From Mesostigma viride (taxonomy: Eukaryota; Streptophyta; Mesostigmatophyceae; Mesostigmatales; Mesostigmataceae), in NCBI GenBank assembly GCA_009746045.1, contig RPFO01000281.1, forward strand, positions 40,250 to 104,249: 64,000 nucleotides of DNA, in the 5' to 3' direction. A program made the position numbers and the translations under genes. Positions 1-30,000 of this stretch are shown in pieces; position 1 is the first letter of the stretch, and every line of letters begins with the position of its first letter. The notes beneath the pieces were generated by a model. It was not told the DNA's origin. It saw only the letters and a list, made by a program, of their open reading frames with translations, and ran no database searches.

Positions 1-50
1 ACAGATCTCGAATGATTTATCTAGTGCAAAATCCGAATGGCTTGCATCAC

Positions 51-176
51 TCCCCGGAAAGGAGAACTTTTGCGGTTGGACTGTAGGTGTCAGCTGGCGA
101 TGCCTTAGGATCAGGAGACGTCCGTCCTATAGTCAGCAAAAGTTGGTGCGAGAGGTCCCCAGTTCGATTCCGGCCT
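51..176 (+). repeat. tRNA-related SINE-like repeat, copy 1
   Basis: One of three dispersed copies; the others are on the minus strand at about 13932-14092 and 28395-28512. All share GGATCAGGAGAC, then a GCGAAAT- or GCAAAA-like block, then an AGAGGTCC block, then a B-box-like GTTCGATTCC (here AGTTCGATTCC). They also share an upstream CTCTCCGGTAAAGAG-type block. The order resembles a tRNA-derived SINE head with an internal pol III promoter, but the T-stem does not pair well, so this is not a functional tRNA. The family assignment is inference. Confidence 0.45.
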
Positions 177-247
177 GGATTCATTCGCAGATCGCGTTTT
201 CCGCGGACCGGCACTGAACGCAAATGGTTTTCACCTTTGCGGCGTGC

Positions 248-2240
248 CATGCAAATCAGAATATTAACCCGTGTTTTTTTAATTAGAACGCGATATATCG
301 CGTTGTAAGCTTTTTTTAGAACGCGTATAGCACCTAAGGAAAATTTTTTTTCATGGTCACTGTATATACTTTCCTGAAAGCCCATAAATCAAAGGATTTT
401 TTGAGCTACTCAGACCTACAACATGCCAATTCATTAGAGAGATACACTGGTTTGAATACAGGGGGGTCTGCATGACCATGACCGCGATTTCTTGACCCTA
501 GGTCACAAGTCATGTGCTTATTCACAAATGGTTCATGAAAAAAATCTGGCTTCTTGCACGAGCTATGGGCAACATATGCAGGCTCTGTGAAACAAAACTC
601 AGGCCCATTGGGCCACTGGAGCTATTTTTCATTAGCATCACAATTACAACGCAGTACAACGCAGTGGGAAAAATGAGAGCCCTTCACAACATGACGCAAC
701 GACATGAGCCCCATAAACGGGGCCATAGTGAGCTTAATTGGAGGGTCAAAACGTTGAAAATAGGTGTTGTATAAGTTATACAGCATCAAACATGCATCAA
801 ACATCATGACTGGATGACCTAATATGACTGAATCAGGCAGCCATAGCCAAAGCATCATCCACGAGTTCTCACAACTTGTTGAGCACATGCCTCGTGGGAA
901 CGGAGGTGCTGGGTTTTCATTCCATAACGCGTGCAATACTGAAAGAAAGAGGCACGTGTAATGCAAGGCTTGGATAGGTTGAGTGATCCATGAGCTTACA
1001 TGCAGGCAAAGATGACGCTGGAATGCATGCTAGCAAATGGTGGCAAGATGCTAACAACACATGATTATACACCATGATTATGGGCACCTAGCTGGTCTTC
1101 TTGCACAATCAACGCAGTATAAACCATCAACATCCAATCCTCGCGATATATGCACGGCTTGACGACGTATACAGCACCTAAATACTGCACAACTGCAACC
1201 TGCTATGGCTGACATGCAAGCAACGTCGAGTAGGATGGCGGTCTTAGAGAGGCTGGGCAGAGGTCGGTAGAAATAAGTGGAAAACTGGCAGAAACTAGGT
1301 AGAAACACGATATACTTACGCCCGCAAGCACTATTGAGCCGGTGGCAGAGGCCATTTCCAGGAAAATACAGCATACCGTAGCAATAGCCACGGTCACGCC
1401 TTACGCTATTTGCAGGCACCATCATGCCCGGCGCTACCTGGCAATAAAAGTCTGCACAATTCTCGGTTTAGCCGAGAGTCCGGACGTTCGGAATGAATAA
1501 TTAATTAATTAATTAGACTCGTGCTCCCGTTGGGGAGTCACGGAGCATTAACCCCGATGAATGGATGGATGGGTGCACACATTCCTACCGGTCTAATCTA
1601 TCTACATTGGCTACATACTACATCTATCTAACAACATTCTAACTACATCATCTATCTAGGCAGCCGCACGCTGCCCTAGGGGAGCTATCGGAATGAATAA
1701 ACATGTGTTACGAAGTCGAAACACCATGGAAATACCAAGCATGGTGCCGCAGCAGACCCGAGTCTTGACGTAATAATATGTATGCCGGTTTCCAGGGTTT
1801 CCGCATGAAAGTTGGGTGAGAAGCTGGAAAAAACTACGTTTCCTTTGCCCCAGTACCTCAACAAACTCGTAGAAACCTAATTATCAACCTTTGAACGCAT
1901 CATCATGGTCGTGCCACCCAACAGCCACTGACATTCGCGCGAAAACTGGCGAGATCTACCTGCCGCCATCGCCGTCGTCTTCACCTTCGTCCCGCGAAAA
2001 TGCCTGATTTCAGTGGTACATATTTGTTTGCAGCTGTCACAAAAAAAATACCAAAAATACCAGGATTTTTTCTTGAATTCTATGAGATGTTTCTGACCTA
2101 TCTTGAAAGTTTCAGACCAAAAATCGCATGTTTAATAGGTTTGCCACGTGTCAGATTACAACGCGATACATCGCGTTCTAACCCTACAACGCGATGTATC
2201 GCGTTGTAAAAAAACACGGGTTAAATGTTATATTTGCATG
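248..2240. mobile_element. Putative non-autonomous element with long terminal inverted repeats
   Basis: The segment at 248-310 reappears inverted at 2157-2240. Both ends read, from outside in, CATGCAAAT, then TTAACCCGTGTTTTTTTA, then the palindrome AACGCGATATATCGCGTT or a one-base variant. The right end carries the palindrome twice. The interior (311-1487 and 1701-2156) contains no open frame I can support as a gene. This looks like a transposase-less DNA element or an inverted duplication of a palindromic repeat; no target-site duplication was identified. Confidence 0.45.
1501..1687 (-). mobile_element. SINE-like retroelement insertion, 13-bp target duplication
   Basis: The 187-bp segment is flanked by perfect 13-bp direct repeats, TCGGAATGAATAA, at 1488-1500 and 1688-1700. 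The plus-strand left end is a TTAATTAA-type tail followed by a stem-loop (stem CTCCC/GGGAG, loop CAAC on the minus strand), as at the 3' ends of the LINE relics near 39.5, 42.7, 46.9 and 58.8 kb. This implies minus orientation and target-primed insertion. It has no coding capacity and sits inside the inverted-repeat element at 248-2240. Confidence 0.6.
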
Positions 2241-2981
2241 TTGCTGTCACCACAATCATATGCCTACAAGTGATCAGCGAGATCTACCGGCCGTACATGT
2301 GCATGTGCACGGTGGCTACATGCATGCGTCTCTAGCTGCGCAATATTGTATATAGACAACTAGCGCAGTGAAATATTGTATATATGAATCTAGCTGCGAT
2401 TGATATAATTCTGAATGATCAGTGCCCCCAATCGCAAACTGCGGCGGGTAGAAATGTGCACGTCTTTAATGCCATTACAGACGTAAACTTGGCGGTTATA
2501 AAAGATAAATCACCGAAGGGTTTGCATCAGACTACCTCAATCTGTTCTACCAGCAGGCCAGAAACTGGCTGTAAGCTCCGCACATTAGCACAGTCCTCTC
2601 CATTTGACCACCCTAAGCCCTTGGTCGACTGCATACCACCATCCCACAATGTGTACAGGGCTGAAAGTGCTCCATGAGCCTACACCAGAGGCAAATGTCC
2701 AACAAATCCATCGAGTTGCCCTCTTCTGGTGTCAGCCCTCGGGGGTGTGCCCTCAATTGGGACGAGTGTTGGGGTCAGCGCCTCCAGGCACAACTCTTAC
2801 CCCGCATCCTGCCATAAGAGCACCTAACCGATGACGAATGGGATTCCCGCATTGCAGGTGCCACGCGTCACGAGGTGGCCCCAATCCCCTGCTGTCCCTT
2901 AGAAATATAAGCAGTTGTCTCCTTGATAAGCAGACGGTCCTATGGGGCCAGCTTGCTCGGGCGTGGTAATCTAACGCAGGT
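2241..2981. other. 3' flank of IFT122, nothing recognised
   Basis: Unique-looking AT/GC-mixed sequence between the inverted-repeat element and the IFT122 stop codon. The short open frames on the plus strand show no family resemblance and no splice-site support. The IFT122 3' UTR and polyadenylation site presumably lie here, but I cannot place them. Confidence 0.5.
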
Positions 2982-19716
<16,735 letters not shown>

Positions 19717-19891
19717 CTGTCGTTAGCACATTTATATCAAGCAGACCAGAAGTAAAACAGAAATGTGGCACCATGCATCAGGACAGACAGCAGGCCCGGT
19801 GGGCACGTAAAACCGTTGGACGTGGATGGCCAATACCGCGGGACGTCGATGGCTTTTGGTGAGGGAAACCAGGTACACAAGGTAAATTTGC

Positions 19892-19984
19892 CTTGTCAGC
19901 CAAAATGTGCCATGGTCCGCGATAGACGAGCCCGAAACGCCCAGCTGCGTCTGGGGCGCTTCGCGCATGACGGAACGAGTTCAT
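19892..19984 (-). CDS. IFT122: Candidate first coding exon of IFT122
   Basis: The homology-supported gene begins in phase 0 at 19716 with PDRDGVKSVCYDIAFKP, so a short upstream exon is required. A 93-nt frame here starts with ATG and ends GPWHILADK, which joins in phase and gives a plausible W..DK..DRDG N-terminus like that of other IFT122 proteins. The donor would be AAG/GCAAAT, a GC-type site rather than GT, so this is tentative. Other small first exons further upstream cannot be excluded. Confidence 0.3.
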
Positions 19985-21040
19985 TGTTTTCCTCAAAATA
20001 AATTTCTTGCACGTTTCACAGCGAGAGTCTATCGAAGGGCTTTGCCGGGCTTCCAATCACTGCTATAATTTCTGTTATGTTACAGCTACAACCATGGTTA
20101 CAAACCAGGGACATCGCCACACTTACCACTTTGTCAGACCATGCAACGACAGCCCTCATTCTGGAACTGCTAAGGTTCAGCCAGAAGAATTCATTGGTTC
20201 CATTAAGACATTAGTCGAAGAAAAACAAGGGGCCTTTCCTTTATTCATCTGCCTTGAGCATATCTTCCATCATCTCCCATTCTGCATTGCAATACCTTCC
20301 ACAGTGGGCAACTCGTATCGTACGCCCGTTGCACCCTTAATTGTCCTCCATAGCCGGCCATCATGTTGAAAATTATTTGGTACCGGCTTAAGTTCACGAA
20401 TTTCGAAACAAAAATAGGCAGCAACAAAACGGAGATTCCGGTTGTGGTACGATTACCATGAATGCATTCGCCTCTACTCAATATTTGATTACAACACTTG
20501 AGAAATCTCATATTCAGAGGTACTTGAAGTTTTGATACTTACTAATACCGTCGTGAACTGCGAAATTCTCGTAGTTGTTATGCCAGCGTTCGCGATCTGA
20601 TGGCGAGCGGCCTGGTGGACACAGCTATTTTGGAAGAACTGGAACATTAGTTGTGACGTGCGAGCACAAAAGCTAATTATTATTACGGCCCCAATAATTA
20701 TTCTGAATGTGGTTTACGAATTCGATGTCTATAACCAAAATAGTAAATTAATTTAACGCATTGCTATATCCTCCCTACAGAATGCGCTTTGCACCATCTA
20801 TAGGCATGCATTTTGCATGTGGGAAACCTGTTGCCGTATCACCTGTACCAATTCCTTGAACTGAGCTGAAAATGGCATTCTTCTGTGAACAGGGGCTGAT
20901 TGCAATTGGCGCATAGCTCTCTGCCCTTTGCTGCGGCGTCAATAGACGCTTGCGTGGTGCGTGGCAGTAGGCGGAGGAAAGAGAACTCTTCAGACAGTAA
21001 AGTATTTGGCGAGAATGAAGTATAGATTGTGAACGTCGCC
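19985..21040. promoter_or_regulatory. Divergent intergenic region between IFT122 and the UBR-TPR gene
   Basis: The two genes are transcribed away from each other across about 1.0-1.3 kb, so this segment must hold both start regions. I cannot assign a TATA box or transcription start. A minus-strand frame from 21042 (MATFTIYTSF...) begins in the same CCATGG as the plus-strand gene's ATG; it is not supported by homology. Confidence 0.4.
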
Positions 21041-24000
21041 ATGGCCAGCTACAGTTATCAACCAGCCAGCGCCCCGCGGTATGCCTGCACCACCACATGG
21101 TCAGCCGGCGATACCGCTTGGCAGTGCAAGGACTGCCAATTGACCGAGTATAGGTGGGTTTGCCATGCTATCCAGGTTTCGTTGGCAAGTCGAGATAACG
21201 TATGTCCATTTTGCCTGACTACAAGGGGCTCTGAACCCGCAAAGGGATGGGTTGAAGTCGCTATCTAGCTTTCCCATGTATTTGAAAGCAGCATATGTTG
21301 TTCCTGCTATCCGGTTTGTTGTGTACACCATCTCGGCTTCGCGTTCTGTCTGAATTTCAATCTATGTCCACGTATGGTGCAACGTGGGAGTTAACGGGTG
21401 CCCTGGCACTGTGAATGCCCTGTACCCGTTTCTGCTGGCAGCGCAATCTGCGAGTCATGCTTCCTGACTGGGGGGCATCAGGCGCATGACCATGGTATGT
21501 GGTAGATTAGCGATCCTAGAGACTTGGGGTAACCCTCAAAACACTCAAGCAAAGCAGCTCATGACATGCACTTGAAGGTGGTTGGTCGATTCCAGCTACT
21601 CTCTGCTGTCCATGGTAGTGTTAGCTACTTCTTAGGTCACTTCTTTGCATAATTATACAGGTAATGGTCCTTAGTATGACACTGTCGTTGCCGACTCGAA
21701 CCCATTTAGATACATTTTTTCTAAGTGATCCCGGCACGCATCGCCTTCCATCATCCCCAGCTGCTGTACCACCCTCCCCTCCCCCCTCAGCATACTACTT
21801 GAATAAACCAGCGATTCCTGTTTGGTCTGATGGTAAATTCAATGCAGCAGTGCTAAAAGTATGTCAGTAATGCTGCAACTGTGCTTATTATATGCAAATA
21901 CATACTACTACGACTATAATATTATCGCTAGTGCCCAGCTCCCTCAATATGGCCCTGTTCCTTTTAGCCCAGTTCGAACGTAATACCATGATCAGGCTTT
22001 AATTTTTCTTCAGGCTGCAATGACCAGGAATCCACAGCCATTTCACCGTCACAATAACTTTACTTGCTTTCTACCCAGGAAACCAGTACTGGCAGTACAT
22101 GATCTATAGTTAGTGGGTTTCTTTATCTAGGTATCTCTTGCAAGCATGTGTTCATTTTTCAGTATGCTAGTATAATCTTCTAATACACTGGCCCCCATCC
22201 CATCCCTACCTTCATCCGGCCAATGTTTATGGCAAAGCTTTTGTTTCCCATCTCAGGTCCCTCTCTGCCACATTTTTGCTTATGTGAAAGCATTTGCGGT
22301 AGCCTGGTCTACCATCGTAGATCGTGGACCGGGTCTCGTAGATCACCTCTGAGTTTTATTTTGAGCAGCGCAATCGACAGATCTCCGCGAGAGGATCCTG
22401 GATCATACCTCAGGTACTGGAAATTCCGTTTTCAGTTGAGTGATAGTAGGCCTACAAGACAGGTGAAAATGGCTGTGTGCTGGCCCCTTAGCATCAGATT
22501 GGCCCAAGTCAAGACAGACCAAGTGGGGGATCCATGCTCAAGTTTGAGTAGCGCAATCGATAGATCTTGATGAGTGCACACAGAATCTGAACTTAACATG
22601 CCAGGCATTGTAAAAGTTTGGACGTCAGGGCCAAAGTCCGATACGCCCTACGCCAGAAATTAATTAATTCGCCAAAATGTGCTTTTTGTTTAGGGTAGAC
22701 CGGTCTATCGCCGGCCCTATCATGTGTCCCATCTTGGGGTTTAACCAAAGCTCAGAACCCATTGGCCGACCGCTATCAATGACTTTTTCTTTCTCTCCAG
22801 GAGTCTTATGGAACATGTGATGGGCGACGCTCAGGTGAGCATGATCATGAACTTCTACTATTCTGTGTTCTTCTAATACTTTTCTGTTCTGCCTTTTTCT
22901 GTTCTGTGTGTGGCGGCGCATCGCAGTGGTCTATCAAAGCATCGGCGGCGGCCGGTGCGACTGTGGGGACCCGAGCGCGTGGAAACCCAGCGGGTACGTG
23001 ATTATATGCTCCCTAGGAGTGTAAGTTGCCCGGTCAAAACATTTCCTACCTAGCACCGTATGTGGGGACCCGAGCGCCTGGAAACAAACCGCCTGTAAAT
23101 GTATATTTAAAAAGAAAAATATGAAATATTTTTGCCGGATATGTGAGTGTATACTATTATAGTATACATAGTTGCTTAGTTAAGGGAAACTAATTAGCAT
23201 GCTATGTGCAGTGCCGAGCGCCTGGCAACCCAGCGGCTATGTTGCCAGATACTGCCTACCTATTTACTGCCTACCGAGGCTCCCTTCTGTTTCAGGATCC
23301 CTCAGATTGGGATTCTTTCATCTCAGGAAGTCAAGTGCTAATAAGGGCATCAAGGGCATCCCGCTGTTTGCTCCTTGATCCTAAATATACCCTGTCTCCG
23401 TTGTTTTCCCTCAACAGCTTCTGCAAGGTACACACCGAGCCATCAGCAGCACCGGCTGCATCCCCTGCCTGGGGCTCACCTGACACATCAAAGCAGGAAG
23501 GTGGGTCCTACAAAATATACCTGTTTCGGATCCCAATATCCCAATATCCCAATACCCCAATATCCCAATATCCCAATATCTCATTATTATTATAGTTGCT
23601 AGACAGCTGTTGCTGTCAAAACGTCCCCATCCATAGTGCACTTGCCCTACGATGTCGAAAGGGGCATGCGACCTGCGGGGTATTTCATTGAAAGAATCGC
23701 GCGGGTCATTAAAAGAAAGCCTAACTAGACGCACATGGTTATCAGAGAGAACATGGCTGCCTAGCGGGTTCGACGTACAAGCACCTATTTTGCACTGAGT
23801 GAAAGGCAGGAAAGCTTGCTTTATATCGTTTCTACCACACTGTGGCAGATTACTTTAGCTATTGAGCCAAACAAACGTTTGATAAAGTATAGATTGGTTG
23901 GGGTATTGAAATTCCTTCCTTGTGGCACTTGCCCCATCATGCCGGTTGAAAGGTCAAGTTAACCATCCTGTAATGAATACCGAGAGAGTCCCAGTGTCTA

Positions 24001-27000
24001 TAGCCCAGATACCTGGATTCCAGCTGTACTGAAGGGCGGAGCTATGACTGACCTTTCAGCGATCCTCGGTGTTGGTGTCGAGGTGCGATAAGTCTGACGG
24101 GCCCACGGCAACATGAACTTACACGGGAAGTTGTCTCATAACCAAGCTAAGTGAGTGCTACCCATGTATCGTTGGTAAGGGGCCTGCCGCGTTTACTTAG
24201 TGGTAAACCATGTCTGATCTCTTTTAACCCATAGTTGAACCCATGGTTGAAACCCATATCTCATATGCTGGAGTGAACTGTATCTCTTTCGCCTTATGAC
24301 CGCTGCTTGCGTCATCTTGGTGCCTTCTAATGGCATCTCCTACTGTATTGTCCCGCCCGCACCTACCCTCCTCCCCTTACCAGAATCCGAGGAGGAAAAC
24401 GACGAGTCACCCCCTGTGCCCGCCAAGGGCCTCCGTACCAACAGCAGCAAATTGAGGGACGAGAGCAAGTCTTCCCACGGCGGTCGCAAGGAAGGAGAAG
24501 AGGAGGAAGAAGAAGAAGAAGAAGACGGAGAAGAAGATGGAGAAGAAGGGGAAGAAGTGGGGGGTACGGCCAACTCGGGTCTTAGCGAAGAAGAGGATGT
24601 GCCCGAGGACGATGGAGAGAGTGAGGAGGAGGAGGCGGCGGCGGTGACGACTCCAGAAGCCAAACCCAAGCCCGCGGCCAAGACAACAAAGCCGCACCAC
24701 AAGCAGGCGCAGAGGAAGAAGGCTAGTCAGGAGCATCACAGCCGAGGAGGGGAAGAGGACTATTTCGAGGGCCTGCCCTATGAGGAGGAGGACGAGTTCC
24801 AGGTGTGCCAAACATTCTCGATGCTGGCAGAACTGACAATAGCTCGTAATAATATTGTAGTTCTGTGCGTAGCACGTGGTCAATTCTAGCATTTGCCATG
24901 TCACCAAACGTGCTTCGGAAAGCATGGGATGCACCTTGAATCTCGATGCAGTGAAATGACATGAGCGCGTAACGACCTTGCACCCTCGCCCTCGCCCTCG
25001 CCCTCGCCCTCGCCCCCGCCCCCGCCCCCGCCCCCGCCCCGCCCCCGCCCCCGCCCCCGCCCGCCCCCGCCCCCGCCCCCGCCCCCGCCCCCGCCCCACC
25101 CCCGCCCCCGCCCCCGCCCCGCCCTCGCTCCCTGCCCTGCATCGCATTGGTTTGCTCCGGCTATCTCCTGCTCTGCTGCCCTGCTCCTCTCGCTCCTATT
25201 GCTCCTATTGCTCCTATTGCTCCTATTGCTCCTATTGCTCCTATTGCTCCTATTGCTCCTATTGCTCCTATTGCTCCTATTGCTCCTATTGCTCCTATTG
25301 CTCCTATTGCTCCTATTGCTCCTATTGCTCCTATTGCTCCTATTGCTCCTATTGCTCCTATTGCTCCTATTGCTCCTATTGCTCCTATTGCTCCTATTGC
25401 TCCTATTGCTCCTATTGCTCCTATTGCTCCTATTGCTCCTATTGCTCCTATTGCTCCTATTGCTCCTATTGCTCCTATTGCTCCTATTGCTCCTATTGCT
25501 CCTATTGCTCCTATTGCTCCTATTGCTCCTATTGCTCCTATTGCTCCTATTGCTCCTATTGCTCCTATTGCTCCTATTGCTCCTATTGCTCCTATTGCTC
25601 CTATTGCTCCTATTGCTCCTATTGCTCCTATTGCTCCTATTGCTCCTATTGCTCCTATTGCTCCTATTGCTCCTATTGCTCCTATTGCTCCTATTGCTCC
25701 TATTGCTCCTATTGCTCCTATTGCTCCTATTGCTCCTATTGCTCCTATTGCTCCTATTGCTCCTATTGCTCCTATTGCTCCTATTGCTCCTATTGCTCCT
25801 ATTGCTCCTATTGCTCCTATTGCTCCTATTGCTCCTATTGCTCCTATTGCTCCTATTGCTCCTATTGCTCCTATTGCTCCTATTGCTCCTATTGCTCCTA
25901 TTGCTCCTATTGCTCCTATTGCTCCTATTGCTCCTATTGCTCCTATTGCTCCTATTGCTCCTATTGCTCCTATTGCTCCTATTGCTCCTATTGCTCCTAT
26001 TGCTCCTATTGCTCCTATTGCTCCTATTGCTCCTATTGCTCCTATTGCTCCTATTGCTCCTATTGCTCCTATTGCTCCTATTGCTCCTATTGCTCCTATT
26101 GCTCCTATTGCTCCTATTGCTCCTATTGCTCCTATTGCTCCTATTGCTCCTATTGCTCCTATTGCTCCTATTGCTCCTATTGCTCCTATTGCTCCTATTG
26201 CTCCTATTGCTCCTATTGCTCCTATTGCTCCTATTGCTCCTATTGCTCCTATTGCTCCTATTGCTCCTATTGCTCCTATTGCTCCTATTGCTCCTATTGC
26301 TCCTATTGCTCCTATTGCTCCTATTGCTCCTATTGCTCCTATTGCTCCTATTGCTCCTATTGCTCCTATTGCTCCTATTGCTCCTATTGCTCCTATTGCT
26401 CCTATTGCTCCTATTGCTCCTATTGCTCCTATTGCTCCTATTGCTCCTATTGCTCCTATTGCTCCTATTGCTCCTATTGCTCCTATTGCTCCTATTGCTC
26501 CTATTGCTCCTATTGCTCCTATTGCTCCTATTGCTCCTATTGCTCCTATTGCTCCTATTGCTCCTATTGCTCCTATTGCTCCTATTGCTCCTATTGCTCC
26601 TATTGCTCCTATTGCTCCTATTGCTCCTATTGCTCCTATTGCTCCTATTGCTCCTATTGCTCCTATTGCCCCTATTGCTCCTATTGCTCCTATTGCTCCT
26701 ATTGCTCCTATTGCTCCTATTGCCCCTATTGCCCCTATTGCCCCTATTGCCCCTATCGCCCCTATCGCCCCTATCGCCCCTATTGCCCCTATCGCCCCTA
26801 TCGCCCCTATCGCCCCTATCGCCCCTATTGCTCCTATTGCCCCTATCGCCCCTATCGCCCCTATCGCCCCTATCGCCCCTATCGCCCCTATTGCCCCTAT
26901 TGCTCCTATTGCTCCTATTGCCCCTATTGCCCCTATTGCCCCTATGGCCCCTATTGCTCCTATTGCTCCTATTGCTCCTATCGCCCCTATTGCCCCTATT

Positions 27001-30000
27001 GCTCCTATTGCTCCTATCGCTCCTATTGCTCCTATTGCTCCTATTGCTCCTATTGCTTTCGGTGACGTCCTCTTGCTATCGGTGTTGCTATCGGTGTCTT
27101 CCTCTTGGTATCGTTATCTGCTTGCTCCCTCTCCCTACTTCAGTACACACACACACACCAGTCAGCCTTACGAAATGTCTCCCTCTCCCTTAATTTGCCT
27201 CTCCCCCACCTCTGCCCTGCGATATTTCGCCCTCTCCCCAACTTTTACTCTCGTCCCCCCTCTGCGATGCGATTTTCGCTGCCGCTCCCCCCCCTCCCCC
27301 CCTTCTCCCCTTCTCCCCTTCTCCTACAGATCGCGCCTGTCTCACAGCTCAAGAACGCGGTGGCCCACGCGCAGCACGCCTCGCGCAAGGGGGACCATGA
27401 AAGGGCGGTCGAGTACTTCACGCAGGTGGGGACAGCGGGTAGCCCTGATTGAGGGCAAGATCAGTGACGCGCAGGTGGGCAAGGGGTGAGGCATAGCGCT
27501 GACCAGGCAAAGGAGCACTTTGCGCAGGAGGGCAAGTGGGGGGTAGCAACGACCAGGCAAAGGAGCACTTCGCGCAGGTGGGCATGGGGTGGGGGGGGGG
27601 GGGGAGCACCGACCAGGCAACGGATTACTTCACGCAGGACTTTGGCAAGCATGAAGACAGGGTGAACGTTGTGCGGAACTGGGGTCTTGGGATAGCCCCG
27701 ATCAAGTAGGTTGGAGAACTTCGCGCAGGTCGGCATGGGGCTAGCCACGACATCAACTGATGCAACTATTTTTTGTATTCACTGATATTTTTATGTCAAC
27801 TAGGACTGGCGCAGGTCGGCATGGGGCTAGGCATCCCCTCCTCTTGTGGTGATATTGTAGTAGTGTTACAATATCGATCCTCTTCCGCCAGTAGTAGTGT
27901 TACAATATCCATCTTCTTGCGCCAGGCACTCGCGTACGCCCACCTGATTGTCTAGAGCTTTCTTTTGGTCATCTTTTATGATTTTCTATCTACCTTGTTC
28001 CGCAAGCACTCGCGTACGCCTACCTAACTGTTCGAGCATTTGTTTCGGCCTCGTTCTATGTTTTCCTATCTATCTTTTTCCGCCAGGCGCTCGCGTACGC
28101 CTACCTGTGTGACATGCGTCTAGCCACGTCGTCGCTCGGGGAGGGTGGTCATGAGGAGGTGATGACATCTGGCGCGGATTCCAGCGTCCCCATCCTCCGC
28201 CTCCACTTGGCCATGGCAAGGGAGTACTCGGCGCAAGTGAGTGGCTGTCCTGCTTGCCTGGCGGCTTGCTGGCTAGAGAGAATTAAAAAGTCGCGAGCTA
28301 GGAGGCAACCTGGAAGTACTGGTGTGGGGCTAATGGCTGCAAATTCAGAGGAGCAGCGCTGCTGACTAGGATCAATGATAGGCAATCAAAGATTTGGAAC
28401 GATACTGGATTCAGACACAGGACCTCTTGCATGATTTCGCGATTATAGGGGTCTCCTGATCCGAAGGCATCCCAAGCTATAGCCCAAGTGCGAAAAAAGC
28501 TCTTTACCGGAGAGCAGGGCACGTGCGTCCGAAATAGAAGAAGAGATAAATGCTACGCAACAATACGAGCTAGGAGACCCGCTTGCCGGTTGCTAGCATG
28601 AAACGCAGGGTGAATGGCTGCAGGTACAGAGGACCAGTGTTGGTGGCTAAAGATTATAACACACACACACACACACACGCACACACACACACAACTACGA
28701 GATAATAGTACACAGGCTAGGAGGCGTCCTGCCTGCTTGCTGGCTCCGCCAGTTAATCACTTGATTACGCGCGGTCCCGCCAGCCAGTTGGCCCGGGCTC
28801 ATGATTGGAGGTGCAGGGTGCAGAGAGCCCTCTTATAGCCTGCTGGCGAGTGATACCAAGAAAAAGGGTGGGAGAGTTTCAGGATTTAGAACTCGATGGC
28901 AAAGCCTTGGATGCGGCCATCCCGGATTACCGGCAGCCAGCCTCCTGGACATGTGTAATTCCGGTGACCGGGCCTAGGCTTTACCAGGCATTTGCATTTA
29001 TCGGGCCGGTGGTTAACCAGCCATTTGCATTTATCGGGCCGATGCTTTACCAGGCATTTGCATTTATTGGGCTGGTGCTTTACCAGGCATTTGCATTTAT
29101 CGGGCCGGTGCTTTACCAGGCATTTGCATTTATCGGGCCGATGCTTTACCAGGCATTTGCATTTATTGGGCTGGTGCTTTACCAGGCATTTGCATTTATT
29201 GGGCTGGTGCTTTACCAGGCATTTGCATTTATCGGGCCTGTGCTTTACCAGGCATTTGCATTTATCGATCCTAGGCTTTACCAGGCACTTGCATTTATCG
29301 GGCGCGTGCATTTACCTGGCGCGTGCATTTACCAGGCACACGCCGCTACGCTAGGCAAGCCCAGTGGATGGATCCGGATGATCTAGAGCGCCGACCCGGC
29401 AACGTAATGTTTAAAATAGCTAATGCCAGTTTCACATCCGTGGCTTCTGGCAGCCCCGAGCAATCAGGGGCTCCGACACAACAGTGCTCTCGACTAGGGC
29501 TAATGCCTGCATGCCTTTCGGCCACACCTTCCGCGCGTCGCAAATGGACACAACGACAAGCCATCCTAGAAGCTTGCGCGGCCAGTCAAGAGATTGTGCA
29601 GTTTCATGGACTTGTATGCGACGCGTACGCATGTACTACCAAGATAGCTCTCCAGCGTTACGATTAGGGGGGCAGGGAGGGCACGTGTGAGGAACTAAGG
29701 TGCAGAGACCCTTGCAGGGGAGCATTTAATGCATGACAAGGGGCAGAAGCATCATGTGGTCTGCATTCCCACCGCGCATGGCCCCCCTGCCCTTCTCTTT
29801 CCCCTACAACCTCCACCCCCTCTCCTCTGTGTCTGCCACCGATTCTCCTTTTCCATCTCCCCTTTGCATTTATGCTCCTCTCGTTCCTATGTGCAGGACT
29901 TGTACGAGCAAGCACTCTTCCACACAGCCAAGGTGAGTGAAAGCAGGCGGTATTGCGCGTGGCCAAATGGAGTGCAACGCCCGCTGCAAGGCTGGGCAAA

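Noticed and set aside
51-176. Functional tRNA gene
   Set aside because: A B-box-like motif is present, but the T-stem and acceptor stem do not pair, and diverged copies are dispersed.
20543-21042. Minus-strand gene starting MATFTIYTSF with a CANC motif, plus a second exon ending NNYENFAVHDGI
   Set aside because: The start lies in the same CCATGG as the well-supported plus-strand UBR exon, the donor needed is weak, and the frame does not join IFT122 in phase. It could still be 5' sequence of the IFT122 transcript.
24978-27489. Very long ORFs (up to 780 codons) of API, SYC or poly-Leu repeats
   Set aside because: They are the nonamer array read in its three stop-free plus-strand frames. Phase-consistent exons on either side place the array in an intron.
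28886-29386. Open frames of 120-190 codons with FIGPVLYQAFA repeats
   Set aside because: 33-bp minisatellite; unit length divisible by three keeps the frames open.
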